Assembly: GCA_936432065.2 (NCBI GenBank)
Contig: OW386287.2
Coordinates: forward strand, 79,487,804 to 79,551,803
Direction of reading: 5' to 3'
Source of the DNA: Rutpela maculata
Taxonomy: Eukaryota; Arthropoda; Insecta; Coleoptera; Cerambycidae
Length of the DNA stretch: 64,000 bases
The notes under the pieces are model-generated. The model had not been told where the DNA came from. It searched no databases and worked only from the letters and a program-made list of their open reading frames with translations. Shown in pieces: positions 34,095 through 45,440 of the stretch; within the stretch, counting starts at the first letter, position 1; each line of letters opens with the position of its first letter. The position numbers were made by a program, and so were the translations under genes.

Positions 34095-35190
34095 CTGGTA
34101 TATATACCAAAAATGGGGGAGACAGAACCTAAATCGCTGGTACCCATCAGCCTGACATAATTTCTGTTGAAAGATCTGGGAAAGGTTCTGGACGAACATA
34201 TCAGAGGAAACATCCTGAGCACTCATTCTCTGAATGTTCACCAGTGTGCCTATCAAGCAGGAAAGTCAACAGAACTAGCACTAAATAATCTAGTCGGGAA
34301 AATCATCCTTGAGGAAAAAGAGATTGCGGTGGCGGCCTTCCTCGGCATTGGCGGAGCATTTAACAATGCAATATCCAACTCCCTATATACAGCGAGGGCC
34401 GCTAGAGGGGTTGAACTAACTATAACTGGCTGGGTTCAAGCTATGCTTGAAAACAGAATCATAACTCATTCTCATTCTCTACAGGGGGAGACGGTCAGTT
34501 ATAAGGCAGCAGGAGGGTGCCCACAAGGCGGGGTTCTTTCCCCCTTCTGTGGTCGCAGCTTGTGGATGATCTGCTGACCATTTTCTCTCTGTGGAAAGCC
34601 GAGGTTCAAGCATATACGGACGATCTAGTCATTGTGGTTAGAGGAAAATCCGAAGAGGTAATCTCTAATACCCTTCAAGAGGTGCCAAATACAGTCCATA
34701 TTTGGTGTGAGAGGGAGCAGATGACTGTTAACCTCCACAAAACTGTATAGTACCCTTCACCAGCAAAAGGAGGCTGAATAACTTAGAACCGCTCTCCTTA
34801 GCAGGTGAAACTATTCCATATGCGGAGGGAGTGAAATACCCAGGGGTTACACTAGATAAATCACTAAACTGGAACTCCCATCTGGAAAAGATAATCCACA
34901 AAGCAAGACTCTCCTTATGGACATGTCGCAGAGTTTGTGGAAAAACCTGGGGCACAGATCCCCAACAAATATATTCACGTTACGGCCATAAGACCAATGG
35001 TAGCGTATGCCTCCATAGTTTGGTGGTCGAAAGGGCTACAACAGACGACCAAAGCCAAACTCTCTGGTCTACAGAGACAAGCATGCCTGGCGATAACTGG
35101 TGCAATAAGTACCACATCGGCAGCCGCTCTGGAAATCCTCCTTTATCTACCCAGTCTCTATCTGGAGAGATAGGCCAGGTGAGCAACATA
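34095..35190 (+). pseudogene. RT of RNase H-containing LINE
   Basis: Frames read LVYIPKMGETEPKSLVPISL, then a stop, then FLLKDLGKVLDEHIRGNILS and HQCAYQAGKSTELALNNLVG, AFLGIGGAFNNAISNS (palm motif; the usual Asp of FLDIEGAF is changed to Gly), GCPQGGVLSP (motif B), then by frameshift LWSQLVDDLL and QAYTDDLVIVVRG (motif C, YTDD for YADD). 34831-35173 continues KYPGVTLDKSLNWNSHLEKI and ISTTSAAALEILLYLPSLYL. At least three frame changes; one catalytic Asp is lost. Confidence 0.83.
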
Positions 35191-35215
35191 CAGACTTGAA
35201 CAAGCGGGAACTAAT

Positions 35216-36181
35216 ATGCCGCAGGCTAGCATCATGGAACGCAACAGGCTGTCAGCTGACATGGAGTGTCACGACATCCTAGGAATGCTTTCAGATGTGA
35301 TGCCTACCGCAACCAACTATGAACTGCCTTTTACCGTCCTGCTTCCTGGAAGAGACGAATGGGATCGGAATAAAACCGACCTACAAAGAGCAGATATATG
35401 TTGGTTCACAGACGGCTCCAAAACCCCTGAAGGAGTTGGAGCCGGAGCATACAGTCGCAACCTAAAGGTAAGAATTACTTCGAGTCTGGGTAATTATGCG
35501 ACTGTCTTTCAGGCAGAAGTTCATGTCATTAAACTGTGTACAAGGAGGCTTGAAGAGATGCAGCCTAGACACAGAGCAATAAGAATCTTTTCAGACAGCC
35601 AAGCAACTCTCAAAGCTCTTGGCTCACATCGCTGCAATTCCAAATTGGTTTGGAACTGTTAAGAGGCTCTAACCCGATTGGGTAGATACAACAAATTAAC
35701 TCTGGTCTGGATACCGGGCCACTCTGGCATGGAGGACAACGAAATAGCCGACTCCTTAGCCAGGGAAGGTGCGGTATTAAAATTTATCGGAACCAGTGCT
35801 TGGCATATTGGGAAAACAACCATCTTGGCCTGGACCAAGAGGAAAATCCTCCAGTACTGGCAAGAACTACCAGGATTAGTTCATTCGAAGGAGTTTATTA
35901 CATATCCTCTGAAATCAAGAACTAAAAAACTATCAGAGTTAAATAAGAACTCTATATACGGGGCACTGCAGACTAAATCACCACCTACATAGACTCGGAA
36001 TGCCGACTGTGTTTGGAGGAGAATGAAACGGCAGCGCATGTTTTATGTACCTGTCCTGCTGCAGAAAGAACCAGGTTTTCATTTTTTGGCAAAGGGCAAC
36101 TGCTGCCAGAGGACATGGACAACCTCTCACCCAATAAGGTAGTCCGCTTTATTAATAAGCTGAACCTATTGGGTGAAATAT
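35216..36181 (+). pseudogene. RNase H domain and zinc-knuckle end of the LINE
   Basis: 35216-35662 has ADICWFTDGSKTPEGVGAGA, FQAEVHVIKL and IRIFSDSQATLKAL: the RNase H acidic residues D, E and D. After one stop, 35678-35992 has LTLVWIPGHSGMEDNEIADS with the last His/Asp. A C-terminal piece (about 35995-36181) has ECRLCLEENETAAHVLCTCP and ends at LLGEI*. RNase H removes the RNA strand after first-strand synthesis in I/LOA-type LINEs. All four active-site residues are visible, but the frame is interrupted. Confidence 0.85.
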
Positions 36182-36543
36182 AATTAGAAGTGAGAGATGG
36201 TCGCAGTAGAAACTTGCCTTATTCCCAAGAACTGTGAAATGTATATTTCACAAATGTGCTTCAGAAGGGGAAGGAATAGCAGCACTTTGAAGTGCTTTGT
36301 CCAAATACAAGGAAGGCGATGAGAGGAACCGGACCCAAGACTATCTGACTTGGTCAAGTCGGGGAAAATACTATGTGATGTATATCATTTATTGACGAAT
36401 TACAGGACATTTTTCCTTTCACCGCAATTCAACCCCAGAATTCAAAAAATAACTTAACGTCATGACTCACAGCTATTCAGAGAAGTATTCGGTGAAAAAT
36501 GCAAAGCTGTAAAAAGTTTTAAGTGGAGGGTCTGTCACATTTC

Positions 36544-36568
36544 AACCTAACCTAACTTAACCTAACCC
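36544..36568. repeat. Five pentamers of insect telomere type (CCTAA)
   Basis: AACCT AACCT AACTT AACCT AACCC at the end of the LINE 3' UTR. Insect telomeres are TTAGG, but so short a tract may be a LINE tail. Confidence 0.7.
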
Positions 36569-36599
36569 ACCACGATAGACACCAAGCGGTGGGTGTCAT

Positions 36600-36900
36600 A
36601 ATGATTTCCCTTCCCCTTAAAAAATAGTTCATCTATTGTTTTAACCTAACATTTTTTGACATTTATTTAAATTAAATAGCCCAATAAACATATTTTCGCC
36701 CTTTTTTCCTTGGGAGTCAATATGTTAATAGCGATATGATGGAACAACATTTGTGTTGTTCGGTGTGACGTTCAAGTAGAACGACAAGAAAAGGCATTAC
36801 TTTATTTACGTCTCCTAAGGATTCCAAAGGTATTTCATTATTGCTGTAAATTATAAGCATTTCCAAGAAATTTTGAACCTTCCTTCCTTTAAGGTTCGAA
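36600..36900. other. Intron spacer, nothing recognised
   Basis: AT-rich, between the LINE end and the foldback arm. Confidence 0.5.
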
Positions 36901-37235
36901 TCGTGTTAGACCAGTCGGAATAGTTTTTTTGTGAGAAATGTCGTTTACCTGCAATTTTTTTTTTTTAAGTATAGTTTTGGATGTCCACAAACATATGCCA
37001 ACTATCCGCACGCGTGACAGGTGGGGAAACATACTTTAAAATTCAAAAATCGTCAAATTTTTGGCATTTTTCAGTTTATTTGCAATATAACTAACTAGTA
37101 AATGAAGCATTGTTCGAAAATATATCAAGAAATATGAAAGTTGAGAAAATTCATTTTGAACATTTTATTATTCTTGATATTTTCCCAGAAAGTTTTTCAC
37201 TTAAGCGCTACAGACGAAAGAACAATGCTACTTTT

Positions 37236-37920
37236 ACTTCCACATCCAGTGGAAGTATAGTAACGACAAAAAATTTTTAAAAAAATTTTATTGTTCAAAT
37301 GGGCTTAGAATGTCACGAAACGTCGAGATTTTAAGTTTGAGAGAGAAAAAAATTTCTGTCTGTCGGTCTGTCGGTCTGTCGGTCTGTCTGTAACTTTTTT
37401 TGTGCGCACGTTTACTCTGGAACCGTTTGAGATATTGACTTGAAATTTGGTACACATATGTACTTTAACGAGGTATAGAACTAGATTATATTTTCATCTT
37501 GTTCCGTCGAAGGGTTAGGGGGTAAATTGGGGTAAATTTTGGGAAAATAGGTAAATCAAGCAGGTAAGAGTCCATAAAATTGGTATTTAGTATATACAAG
37601 AGAAACTAAGGTCTCAAAAAAAATTTTGGCATTAGCTACCCCCATTACCACCCCACCCCATTATTAAAGGGGATGAAAAAAAATTGTGATTTAGTGTGTG
37701 TAAAAGAACCAGAAACCTCAAAATGTTTTTTACTTCATCCACCCCCACTACCACCCCCTATCACCACCCCCACCCCGCTACCGATGTGGGGTATCGTTTT
37801 ATGGGTTTTTGGGGTAGAGGATTTCAAATATTATATTATTAATGTTCCATAAACAATTATTTCCACATACAAAATTTTTACGTTGTGAGATACTTGGATG
37901 GAAAATCTAAATGTGGAAGT
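37236..37920. mobile_element. Inserted element with 10-bp TIR and GTCTGTCGG array
   Basis: ACTTCCACAT (37236) and ATGTGGAAGT (37911) are perfect inverted ends of a 685-bp segment absent from the other foldback arm. It contains a GTCTGTCGG tandem array (37358-37391), then TTTTTTTGTGCGCACGTTTA and CTGGAACCGTTTGAGAT, a block also found in a decayed copy at 51170-51420. No target duplication was found, so boundaries are provisional. Noncoding. Confidence 0.65.
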
Positions 37921-38245
37921 AGTGATTCCTTGGGCAGCGGTTTTTATCTTTTGATTTTTTTTTAAAGTGAATATAATAAATATTAATACGAAATAATATA
38001 TATCATCGGTATAATGTAAATTATGTTTAAATGTCCAATTTACAGTTGAAATAAATTCTATTTACAGAGCTATATAATTTACATGTTAAACAGAAAAAAA
38101 GAATAAAAATTTTCAGGTATTGAGGTAATAAAATGATGGGAAAATAAATAAACAAATATATATTTTCACAAACAATTTATTTTATGCATAGCACAGTGTA
38201 GATGCGTTTATGTATAACTTAATAGAATAGAATAGAATAAGTTTA

Positions 38246-38460
38246 TTTAGCAAATTGTTCTACTACAATGAAATTTTAAAAACTGAAACATTATGATAAA
38301 TGAACTAAGCCCCCACATTAAGTGCTATTTAGAGCACTTGAGCGTGCATTGGGTACACAAAAAAATTAATATGCACTTAATGTGGGGGCTTAGTTCATTT
38401 AAAACAATGTTTCAGTTTTTAACAATTACATTGTATTAGAACAATTTGTTAAATAAATTT
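38246..38460. repeat. Small near-perfect hairpin, ~215 bp
   Basis: The arms pair from TTTAGCAAATTGTTCTA (about 38250) to CTAAGCCCCCACATTAAGTG (38306) with GCACTTAATGTGGGGGCTTA (38371) and onward to AACAATTTGTTAAATAAA (38440). The loop is about 40-50 bases. Lies at the foldback centre. Confidence 0.85.
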
Positions 38461-38463
38461 TAT

Positions 38464-38572
38464 CTATTCTATTCTATTCCATTCCATTCCATTCCATTCT
38501 AATCCAACCCATTCCATTCCATTCCATTCCATTCCATTCCATTCCATTCCATTCTATTCTATTCTATTCTAT
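38464..38572. repeat. (ATTCC/ATTCT)n microsatellite
   Basis: Mixed ATTCC and ATTCT pentamers up to the LTR boundary, continued on the far side of the LTR element (44786-44826). Confidence 0.95.
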
Positions 38573-39046
38573 TGTCACGGCCCTCGGGCCGCTGTGACGG
38601 GGTTCCCTTAAAATACTCGCTTGCTTGCAAGAGGATTTGAATTTAATGAATTAAATGAATACTTGTAAATAAAACATTGTGGTAGAAAACAAGTTACCGG
38701 TTTATTAACAAAGAAACAACACAACAAAACAGAATAATTAGTACTTACATTAAATACCCCCTGGGGCTCACCCCTAAGGGGGGAGTTGGGCCACGCACCA
38801 AGCCACCACCAGTTCGTACCAAAATCTAGAACCCAACTGAATTTTGAAACTAAAATATTTTCTAGCTATTCTTTTTGCAATTCAGCAGTTACCTAGATAA
38901 CAAGTAACTCGGGTGAATGCACCAGCTTGCTGCTGTCTCAACAATTTCTGTTTGCAAATATTTTAATATTAATTTCTAGCTAACAATAACCTGATGTACT
39001 GGGTGTCTCAAATAACTTTTATATAAATTATAATTACTGCGTGACA
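38573..39046 (-). repeat. LTR copy 1 (3' LTR of reverse-oriented element)
   Basis: 474 bp, TG...CA ends (TGTCACGG / CGTGACA). No difference from the second copy was noticed. It contains a GC palindrome CCCTCGGGCCG near the start and CACCCCTAAGGGG in the middle. Confidence 0.92.
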
Positions 39047-39065
39047 CATCTCCCCCACCTAGGAA
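39047..39065 (-). other. Polypurine tract
   Basis: On the - strand, AGGTGGGGGAGATG lies next to the LTR, as expected for plus-strand priming. Confidence 0.75.
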
Positions 39066-42000
39066 AGCTGGCCTCCAGCTTTAAAACTAGTGTTTAATGA
39101 ACAACAAAAAAAATTCTAAAGTGAATGGCATTAACCTCATAAACATAACATACATTGGGGAAGTGTTAAATTCCAAAAAAAAAATTGAAAATATATCACA
39201 TGGAGCAAAGTAAAAAAATAAAATCCAGATAGATTATAATCTTATCACTTGCAAGTCGTTAAGTCTCTACTTGAAGTTGCATTGTATCTCAGTTAAATCC
39301 ATTAAATGCAGTGACAAATTATAAACTAACGGACGCGATATTATTATCAAACAACAATTTCATTGTCAGTTTCAAAAAAAATATATCATTTTAAAATAAA
39401 TACGAAAAAACATTAACTCTCCTCTTTTACTTTAGTACTGCAAGCCCCTTTACCGCGTAACTATAATAAATCGCTCTTGATTTAACAAAAAAAAAAAAGA
39501 AATACGGAAATATCTAAAAAGACAAAAAAATAAATCTTTGCAGTAATAAACTAAAGCAGGTTTTGAATAAAATGAACAAAAAAACATTAACTGAAAATTT
39601 AGGATGAACCAAAAATTTCTAACTAGGGCACGCGAAAATGTCTCGCACTGTATAACTTTAAGTCAGCACACGACTGTTATAGCACAAAATTTTGAGTCCG
39701 GCTCTGTTCAATTCTTAGATCACACTTACACTATTGTCCTCCCACGGTTCCAATGTGTTCCAAATGTCTATTATTCCCCCGGGGCTAGTTTGAGGAATTA
39801 TCATTTTCACATCTAGACTCGTGATGTGTAACCTGTGGCTTCTCAGAATTGAGGGGAGAACATCCACACCCGCGTACTATGACCGCTGGCTCTCATCCTG
39901 ACCATCCTCCCTTTACGTAGGGTTGTTGGGCTCCCTTTTCCCTTCCTCCATAGCTGCCACCATTTTTCAGGAATGTGCTGTCTGCTTGTCATCCCGCCAT
40001 TATTTGATCCTCACATCTGGATTTGACTATCAGTCAGGTTAAGGCTAGGAACCACTCGCAATGTGGATCTGGAAAAATTGCCTTTTTGACATGTGCCTTT
40101 TTATTGCCTGACTGACAGGGGAACTTGTTCAAGAAACAGTTACCATTTTTATTATGATTGGTTTCGGGAAAATTGGGAAAGAAATTATAGAAAATTTAAC
40201 AATGGATGGGTCTCAGTCGCTACGTCTAGCAGGTGGAGTTCTAGATCTAGTTCTATTCTAATCCTGGGGCTTTCAACTAGGGTTGTCTTCTTGTGCTATG
40301 TGTGCCTCGTTGCCATGGTGCGATTACATAAAACAAATACACCCGAGTAAATTCTTACATAGTGCAAAAAAATACTAAACAAAACATTCATAAAATTGTG
40401 ACAAAATAATCCTTACAAGTGGTTCACCTAGTCAAGTTATTATTATTTTTATTATTTGATAAAAGACATCATCTACCGGGTAGCACAAACAAATTAAAAA
40501 TTAACTAAAACTAATTACCAAAAAAAAAATTTTTTTTCCTGCTCGTTTAAACGTAATAGGCGGTTCATACGTTATGCTAACATACAATGTTACTATTAAA
40601 AATTTTAGAAAAATTTTTTACCCATGTAATTCAACAAAACACTTTAATTTGTTTCCCATCTTTTAAAACATTTTAGTTAGAGTTATTTAGGGCTTGCGAA
40701 ACAAAATCACCAACGTATGCCTTGACAATTATGTCCAAAAGAAAAAATATATCTGTTATTTTTTACTCCATAGACTCCATATCATTAAAAAAAATTTTAA
40801 AAAAGTCATGATGCTACAAGCACTTATTCCTTGTTTTATCTCTCCCTTTTAAAAAAAAATTGAACAATCAACTCATATAAATAATTCATTAGTTCTTTGA
40901 TAACTTTTTCTCACTTCCACTATTTAATAAAACTCATCGGCGTTAAAAGCAGTTCGTATTTCAAACGCCACTATTTCTTATTTCTCAAAATGTTGACAAT
41001 TGTGACTCTAGAAAAAATAAAATGTTCCTAACCTTGTACCTCATAGTGAACAACTTACTTAAAAAAAAATATATTACTTTGCTTTTAAAACAGGGCATTT
41101 TTATAGGAGGACCTCTTCACTAATCATAAATCACATAACTAATTATTACTCTGATTTCTGCCCTTTGAGGGAACAGGGTAAAGAAAATACTTTATGTAAT
41201 AGAAAATATTACTCTCGCGCGCTTTTCCCAAAAATTTTGCCATTTTTCTAACGAGTATTCAGGGTTTTAATATACCGTGGGTTGCAAATACTATGGTCAT
41301 TTATTTATATAAATGATTATCTATCACAGGCTCCAAGCAAAAAATAAAATTTTTTTATACTCTCAGTTTTCCGTGGGTGGTTAAACTTCATGGTTATTTA
41401 TTGTATCATCAATGTTAATTTTACTTGAACAGGACAGTGTTGAGTCGTCAGCTATTTACTCTGCCATTTATCTAGTCACCTCGACGTAGCAACTAGCTTA
41501 AATCGCCTAGCAACATCGCATCGTAGCTCAACCGTCTGCTCTGGTTCAATTGAAATTGTCCGAGAAAAACCAAATTTTACACACCCGATTCGGCACTGTG
41601 GCCTTCATCTGAGGACCCCACAATTCCCTACAGGACACACTCTAGACTGTGTCCTGGTTCAAATTTATTAAGGTCCAACAACCGATCTTACTACTTAGAA
41701 TTCGCAAAAGAAAAATTTCTTTTGCACACCCCACACGGTATTATACCTCTCGATTCCTCGGTTTGTTGGCCACCTAGGCTTTAACTACATATCAAAAACA
41801 ACTCTTTCCTCTATCTATGTTCCAAGAATGGTTTACTACTCCAGGAATATCGACCGTACACACATTTCTTACTTATGTTCTAGGGCGAATTATAAATTAG
41901 AGTTAACTTTCATGTACCATTATTAGTTGAACCTTATTTGTCTCAACTCACGTACAGATTATTTCTATTTCTCGCGTCTTTCACTCCCGACGCTTCATCC

Positions 42001-42086
42001 AACCTCATTCACTAAACTGAGGAACTTTGGTACCAACACTCATAATGAATCATCACCCATTCATTATCAACTTTCTTTGTACTCCT

Positions 42087-42680
42087 TGTCACATCGCTCC
42101 CTTCTCAAAACAACTACTCTCCTGGCTATATGCCTCGACGAACATTGAATTACAAAAGAAGGGATATACTGCTCTACCATGAACAGCCGCGTAACGGTAC
42201 TTATGCTTTTTCATTTCAAGCATTTGTGCCTATTCAAAAGCTGTGGTACCAATAAATAATCAAAATATCACTCTCAATATTTCAAAAAATATCTCTCGAA
42301 ACTCAAATCAACTCTTTACTCAATGTAGGCCTCAAAAAAATATCTATGTCTCTCACTAACTTCTCATAAAACTCATAAACTCGTAAAAACTCCTTTGGAC
42401 CCTCCAATGACACATTATTCAAAAAAAATAAAGTCCCACCGTCGGCGTACTCTATGTCACATCGCTCCCTTCTTTCTACAACTACTTCCCCGGCTATATG
42501 CCTCGATGAACATTGAATTACGAAAGAAGAGGTTAACTGTTCTACTGTGAACAGTCGCGTGACAGTACTTATGCTACTTTTGACCGGGCTAATTTTCATC
42601 TCATTCTCGTTCCCGTCGTCTCAAGCATTTGTCCACCCTACAAGGCTTTTGAAAGCTATGGATATCCGTATCAACTCCTG
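42087..42680. repeat. Tandem duplication, ~368-bp period
   Basis: TGTCACATCGCTCCCTTCT (42087 and 42455), then CTGGCTATATGCCTCGACGA vs CCGGCTATATGCCTCGATGA, GAACATTGAATTAC, GAACAG.CGCG, CAAGCATTTGT and AAAGCT.TGG in the same order. Copies are estimated at about 80% alike. Confidence 0.8.
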
Positions 42681-42885
42681 ATAACGCGATATAAGCCTCG
42701 TTACAAAAAACAACATACTTCAGTAACTCATCATAAATCTCACAACTCAAAAAAAAACTCATTGTACGTCTCATTGTCCACAACACAACTTTTGTGCTAA
42801 ATATCACATCACAAAGTAACTCTAATTCTCGATATTCCTTATTGCTCATTATTTCATATTCACCAATTAAAAGAAAGAATCTCAA
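42303..42885 (-). other. Two adjacent reverse-strand ORFs of unknown nature
   Basis: 42601-42885 (94 codons, MRFFLLIGEYEIMSNKEYRE) and 42303-42599 (98 codons, MKISPVKSSISTVTRLFTVE) lie head-to-tail, two bases apart, in the element's own sense. Both have FFL...E(I/F) and V(D)T/DIDIF segments, partly because the DNA is a tandem duplicate. No domain was recognised; possibly a remnant of an element protein, or chance. Confidence 0.25.
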
Positions 42886-44225
42886 TTAAATCTCTGTCAC
42901 CCATTCTTCATTATACATAAAAATATTTCAATGTCCCCACCATAGCCTAGGTATTTCTTTCATTCTAATAAAAAACATTACCTTTGTAGCCTTTCACTGA
43001 TTCTAATTATATTCTATCATTCACGCGATGTGGCTTGCACTCAACCAATGATCACAATCACCCTGTATAATCCAGTTATATTTTATAAGTTTTCTCCCCC
43101 CATCTTACTTTAAACTCAATTAAAAAAAAATACAATCATTCAAGCTAAATTTAATATTCCTAGTCAAACTTAAAAAAATTTACTAATAGTCTGGTCCCTC
43201 CTTTATGTAAATTTAAATAAAAATTTTCACCCCGACGTAAAATTTCCTGTGGTAGGCCTTACTGGTGCGTGGTTTTTCTAAGATGTACTTTTCTAGGGGC
43301 ATTTGAATTTACGCGGTAAAAAAAAATTAACTTAAAAAACAAGAGATTTACACAAACGAAGACTTTCGCAAAGAATGTAGGTTTATTATTAATTTCTAGA
43401 GATAAGAGATGACTTCAAACAGTCGAGTTCCAATCGACTTTTCACCGCAAATTCACAAAGGCTTACAAAATAACGCCTATCCTTGGATTTGTCATTATAT
43501 TCACACTCAAATCAATTTTTGCAAATAAAACTAACTGCAACAAAAACAACTGTTTTCTCACAACATAAAATATGGTGGTACATACTAAAAAAATAAAAAT
43601 TCACATGTGGCATATTTGATCGACGCGACGGCGACAAGTTATTTAACTTTGTATATTAAAAAAAAATAATTACAAACTTCCCTAAGATGGGAGAAAAAGC
43701 AAAAAAAAATCGCGAATTCATTTATCAGCAGGTAAATTTATTTATAACCCCACCATTGCAAATAGCCCTTGTAAAAATTAAGTATAAAAACCACATTTAT
43801 TATTCAAAATTGCAATCACCGTCCAGCTATAAATTTTTCAAAGATTAAAACCATTGTTGTTTTCATCGCTACCACCAAAAAAAATTAGTAAGTCACCCCT
43901 TATCTACGTGATGCCCCTAAATCAGTTTATTTACCTACTTTTGTAGTACCCTGTGATTTCTACCACCGTATAATTGTCAATAACACGAAAAAATAAATTA
44001 TTTAATTAAAACCTCCAAATATAATCACAAAATTCAATAAGATGTATGAAAATTTAACCAGTATTCATTTAAAACTTTTAAAAATAAAAAATTCGTCAAA
44101 TTTAATCATGAAAACCAACTTGTAAAATAAAAAAAAACCTTAGGAAAGTAAAATATTATTTCACTCTTAAACAAAAAATACATTTTAAAATAAAATGGGA
44201 GGGTTGTGAAGAACCACCCCCTAGG

Positions 44226-44262
44226 AGCGAGGTTAGGCGCCTCCACCACGTGTCACGGGGTT
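44226..44262 (-). repeat. Duplicate of the PBS-LTR junction
   Basis: GGCGCCTCCACCACGTGTCACGG-type sequence (44234) repeats the junction at 44298-44319 (GGCGCCTCCACCACA then TGTCACGG) about 66 bp away. It is followed by GGTTGGTTAAT instead of LTR sequence. Confidence 0.75.
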
Positions 44263-44293
44263 GGTTAATAAAATTACCCCGACACGTGTTATG

Positions 44294-44309
44294 CCCGGCG
44301 CCTCCACCA
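44294..44309 (-). other. Primer-binding site
   Basis: The + strand reads CCCGGCGCCTCCACCA, which is the form of a tRNA 3' end with CCA. Two bases separate it from the LTR. I do not name the tRNA. Confidence 0.75.
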
Positions 44310-44311
44310 CA

Positions 44312-44785
44312 TGTCACGGCCCTCGGGCCGCTGTGACGGGGTTCCCTTAAAATACTCGCTTGCTTGCAAGAGGATTTGAATTTAATGAATTAAATGAATA
44401 CTTGTAAATAAAACATTGTGGTAGAAAACAAGTTACCGGTTTATTAACAAAGAAACAACACAACAAAACAGAATAATTAGTACTTACATTAAATACCCCC
44501 TGGGGCTCACCCCTAAGGGGGGAGTTGGGCCACGCACCAAGCCACCACCAGTTCGTACCAAAATCTAGAACCCAACTGAATTTTGAAACTAAAATATTTT
44601 CTAGCTATTCTTTTTGCAATTCAGCAGTTACCTAGATAACAAGTAACTCGGGTGAATGCACCAGCTTGCTGCTGTCTCAACAATTTCTGTTTGCAAATAT
44701 TTTAATATTAATTTCTAGCTAACAATAACCTGATGTACTGGGTGTCTCAAATAACTTTTATATAAATTATAATTACTGCGTGACA
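44312..44785 (-). repeat. LTR copy 2 (5' LTR of reverse-oriented element)
   Basis: 474 bp, same ends as copy 1. Directly followed by CTAT and the continuing microsatellite. Confidence 0.92.
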
Positions 44786-45440
44786 CTATTCTATTCTATT
44801 TTATTCCATTCTATTCTATTCTATTAAGTTATACATGAAACGCATGTACACTCTACTATGCATAAAATAAATAGTCTGTTTGTGAAAAATGTATATTTTT
44901 ATTTATTTTTCCCATCATTTTAATAGCTCAATACCTACCTGAAAAGTTTTTTTTTTTTTTTTTCAGTTTAACGTGGAAATTATATATAGTTCTGTAAATA
45001 TAATTTATTTCAACTGTAAATTGGACATTTAAACATACTTAATTTACATTATACCTATGTAATATTTCGTATTAATATTTATTATATTCAATTAAAAAAA
45101 AATCAAAAGACAAAAAAGTAGCATTCTTCTTTCGTCTGTAGCTCTTAAACGAAGAATTTTCTGGAAAAATGCCAAGAATAATAAAATGTTCAGTCTTCTC
45201 AATCTTTATGTCTCTAGATATATTTTCTAATAATGCTCATTTACGAGTTATATTGCAAATAAACCGAAAAATGCCAAAAAATGGACGATTTTTAAATTTT
45301 AAAGTGTGTTGCCCCACCTGTCACGCATGCGGATAGTTGGCATATGTTTGTGGACATCCCAAACTATACTTTAAAAAAATAAAATTGCAGGTGAACGACA
45401 TTTCGTAAAATGGTCCTTTTTCAATCTATTCCGACTGGCC

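Larger units (their letters stand above)
34095..36570 (+). mobile_element. LINE with RNase H domain (I-like), 5' truncated
   Basis: Contains the RT (34095-35190), RNase H (35400-35800), a terminal zinc motif (to about 36180), 3' UTR, and a short tract of CCTAA-type repeats at 36544-36568. The endonuclease and ORF1 are absent, so the copy is 5' truncated as usual for LINEs. It directly follows another LINE fragment. Confidence 0.82.
39066..44293 (-). other. Internal region of the LTR element, no recognisable coding
   Basis: AT-rich, C-poor on the - strand. The longest frames are two reverse-strand ORFs (42303-42599 and 42601-42885) that I cannot assign. No RT, RNase H, integrase or protease motif seen. 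A tandem duplication of 368-bp period lies at 42087-42680. Confidence 0.75.
38573..44785 (-). mobile_element. LTR retrotransposon without gag-pol, LARD-like, reverse orientation
   Basis: Two direct repeats of 474 bp (38573-39046 and 44312-44785), each TGTCACGG...GTGACA, flanked by a CTAT target duplication (38569-38572 and 44786-44789). The inner edges show a purine tract (reverse of 39047-39065, AGGTGGGGGAGATG) and a primer-binding site ending in TGG (44294-44309), so transcription reads on the - strand. The interior of 5.27 kb has no long open frame on either strand and no recognisable gag, protease, RT or integrase. That makes it a large non-autonomous element that would need proteins from a relative. 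By eye the two LTRs look identical, suggesting recent insertion. Confidence 0.9.
36905..45440. repeat. Large foldback element split by insertions
   Basis: The left arm (36905-37235 and 37940-38240) is reverse-complementary to the right arm (44790-45440). Shared blocks are GTCGGAATAG, ATGTCGTT.ACCTGCAATTTT, GTCCACAAACATATGCCAAC, ATCCGCA.GCGTGACAGGTGG, GCTACAGACGAAAGAA, TTAAATGTCCAATTTACAGT, AAAATGATGGGAAAA and TGTATAACTTAATAGAATAG. The left arm has a 685-bp insert (37236-37920). The original centre was a pentanucleotide microsatellite and a small hairpin. The LTR retrotransposon (38573-44785) landed in that centre. Confidence 0.85.

Noticed and set aside
34831..35199. Overlapping frames at 34831-35199, 34937-35173 and the reverse-strand 34728-35189
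   Set aside because: Only the frames continuing the RT thumb (KYPGVTLDKSLNW, then AAALEILLYLPS) are meaningful; others are shadows.
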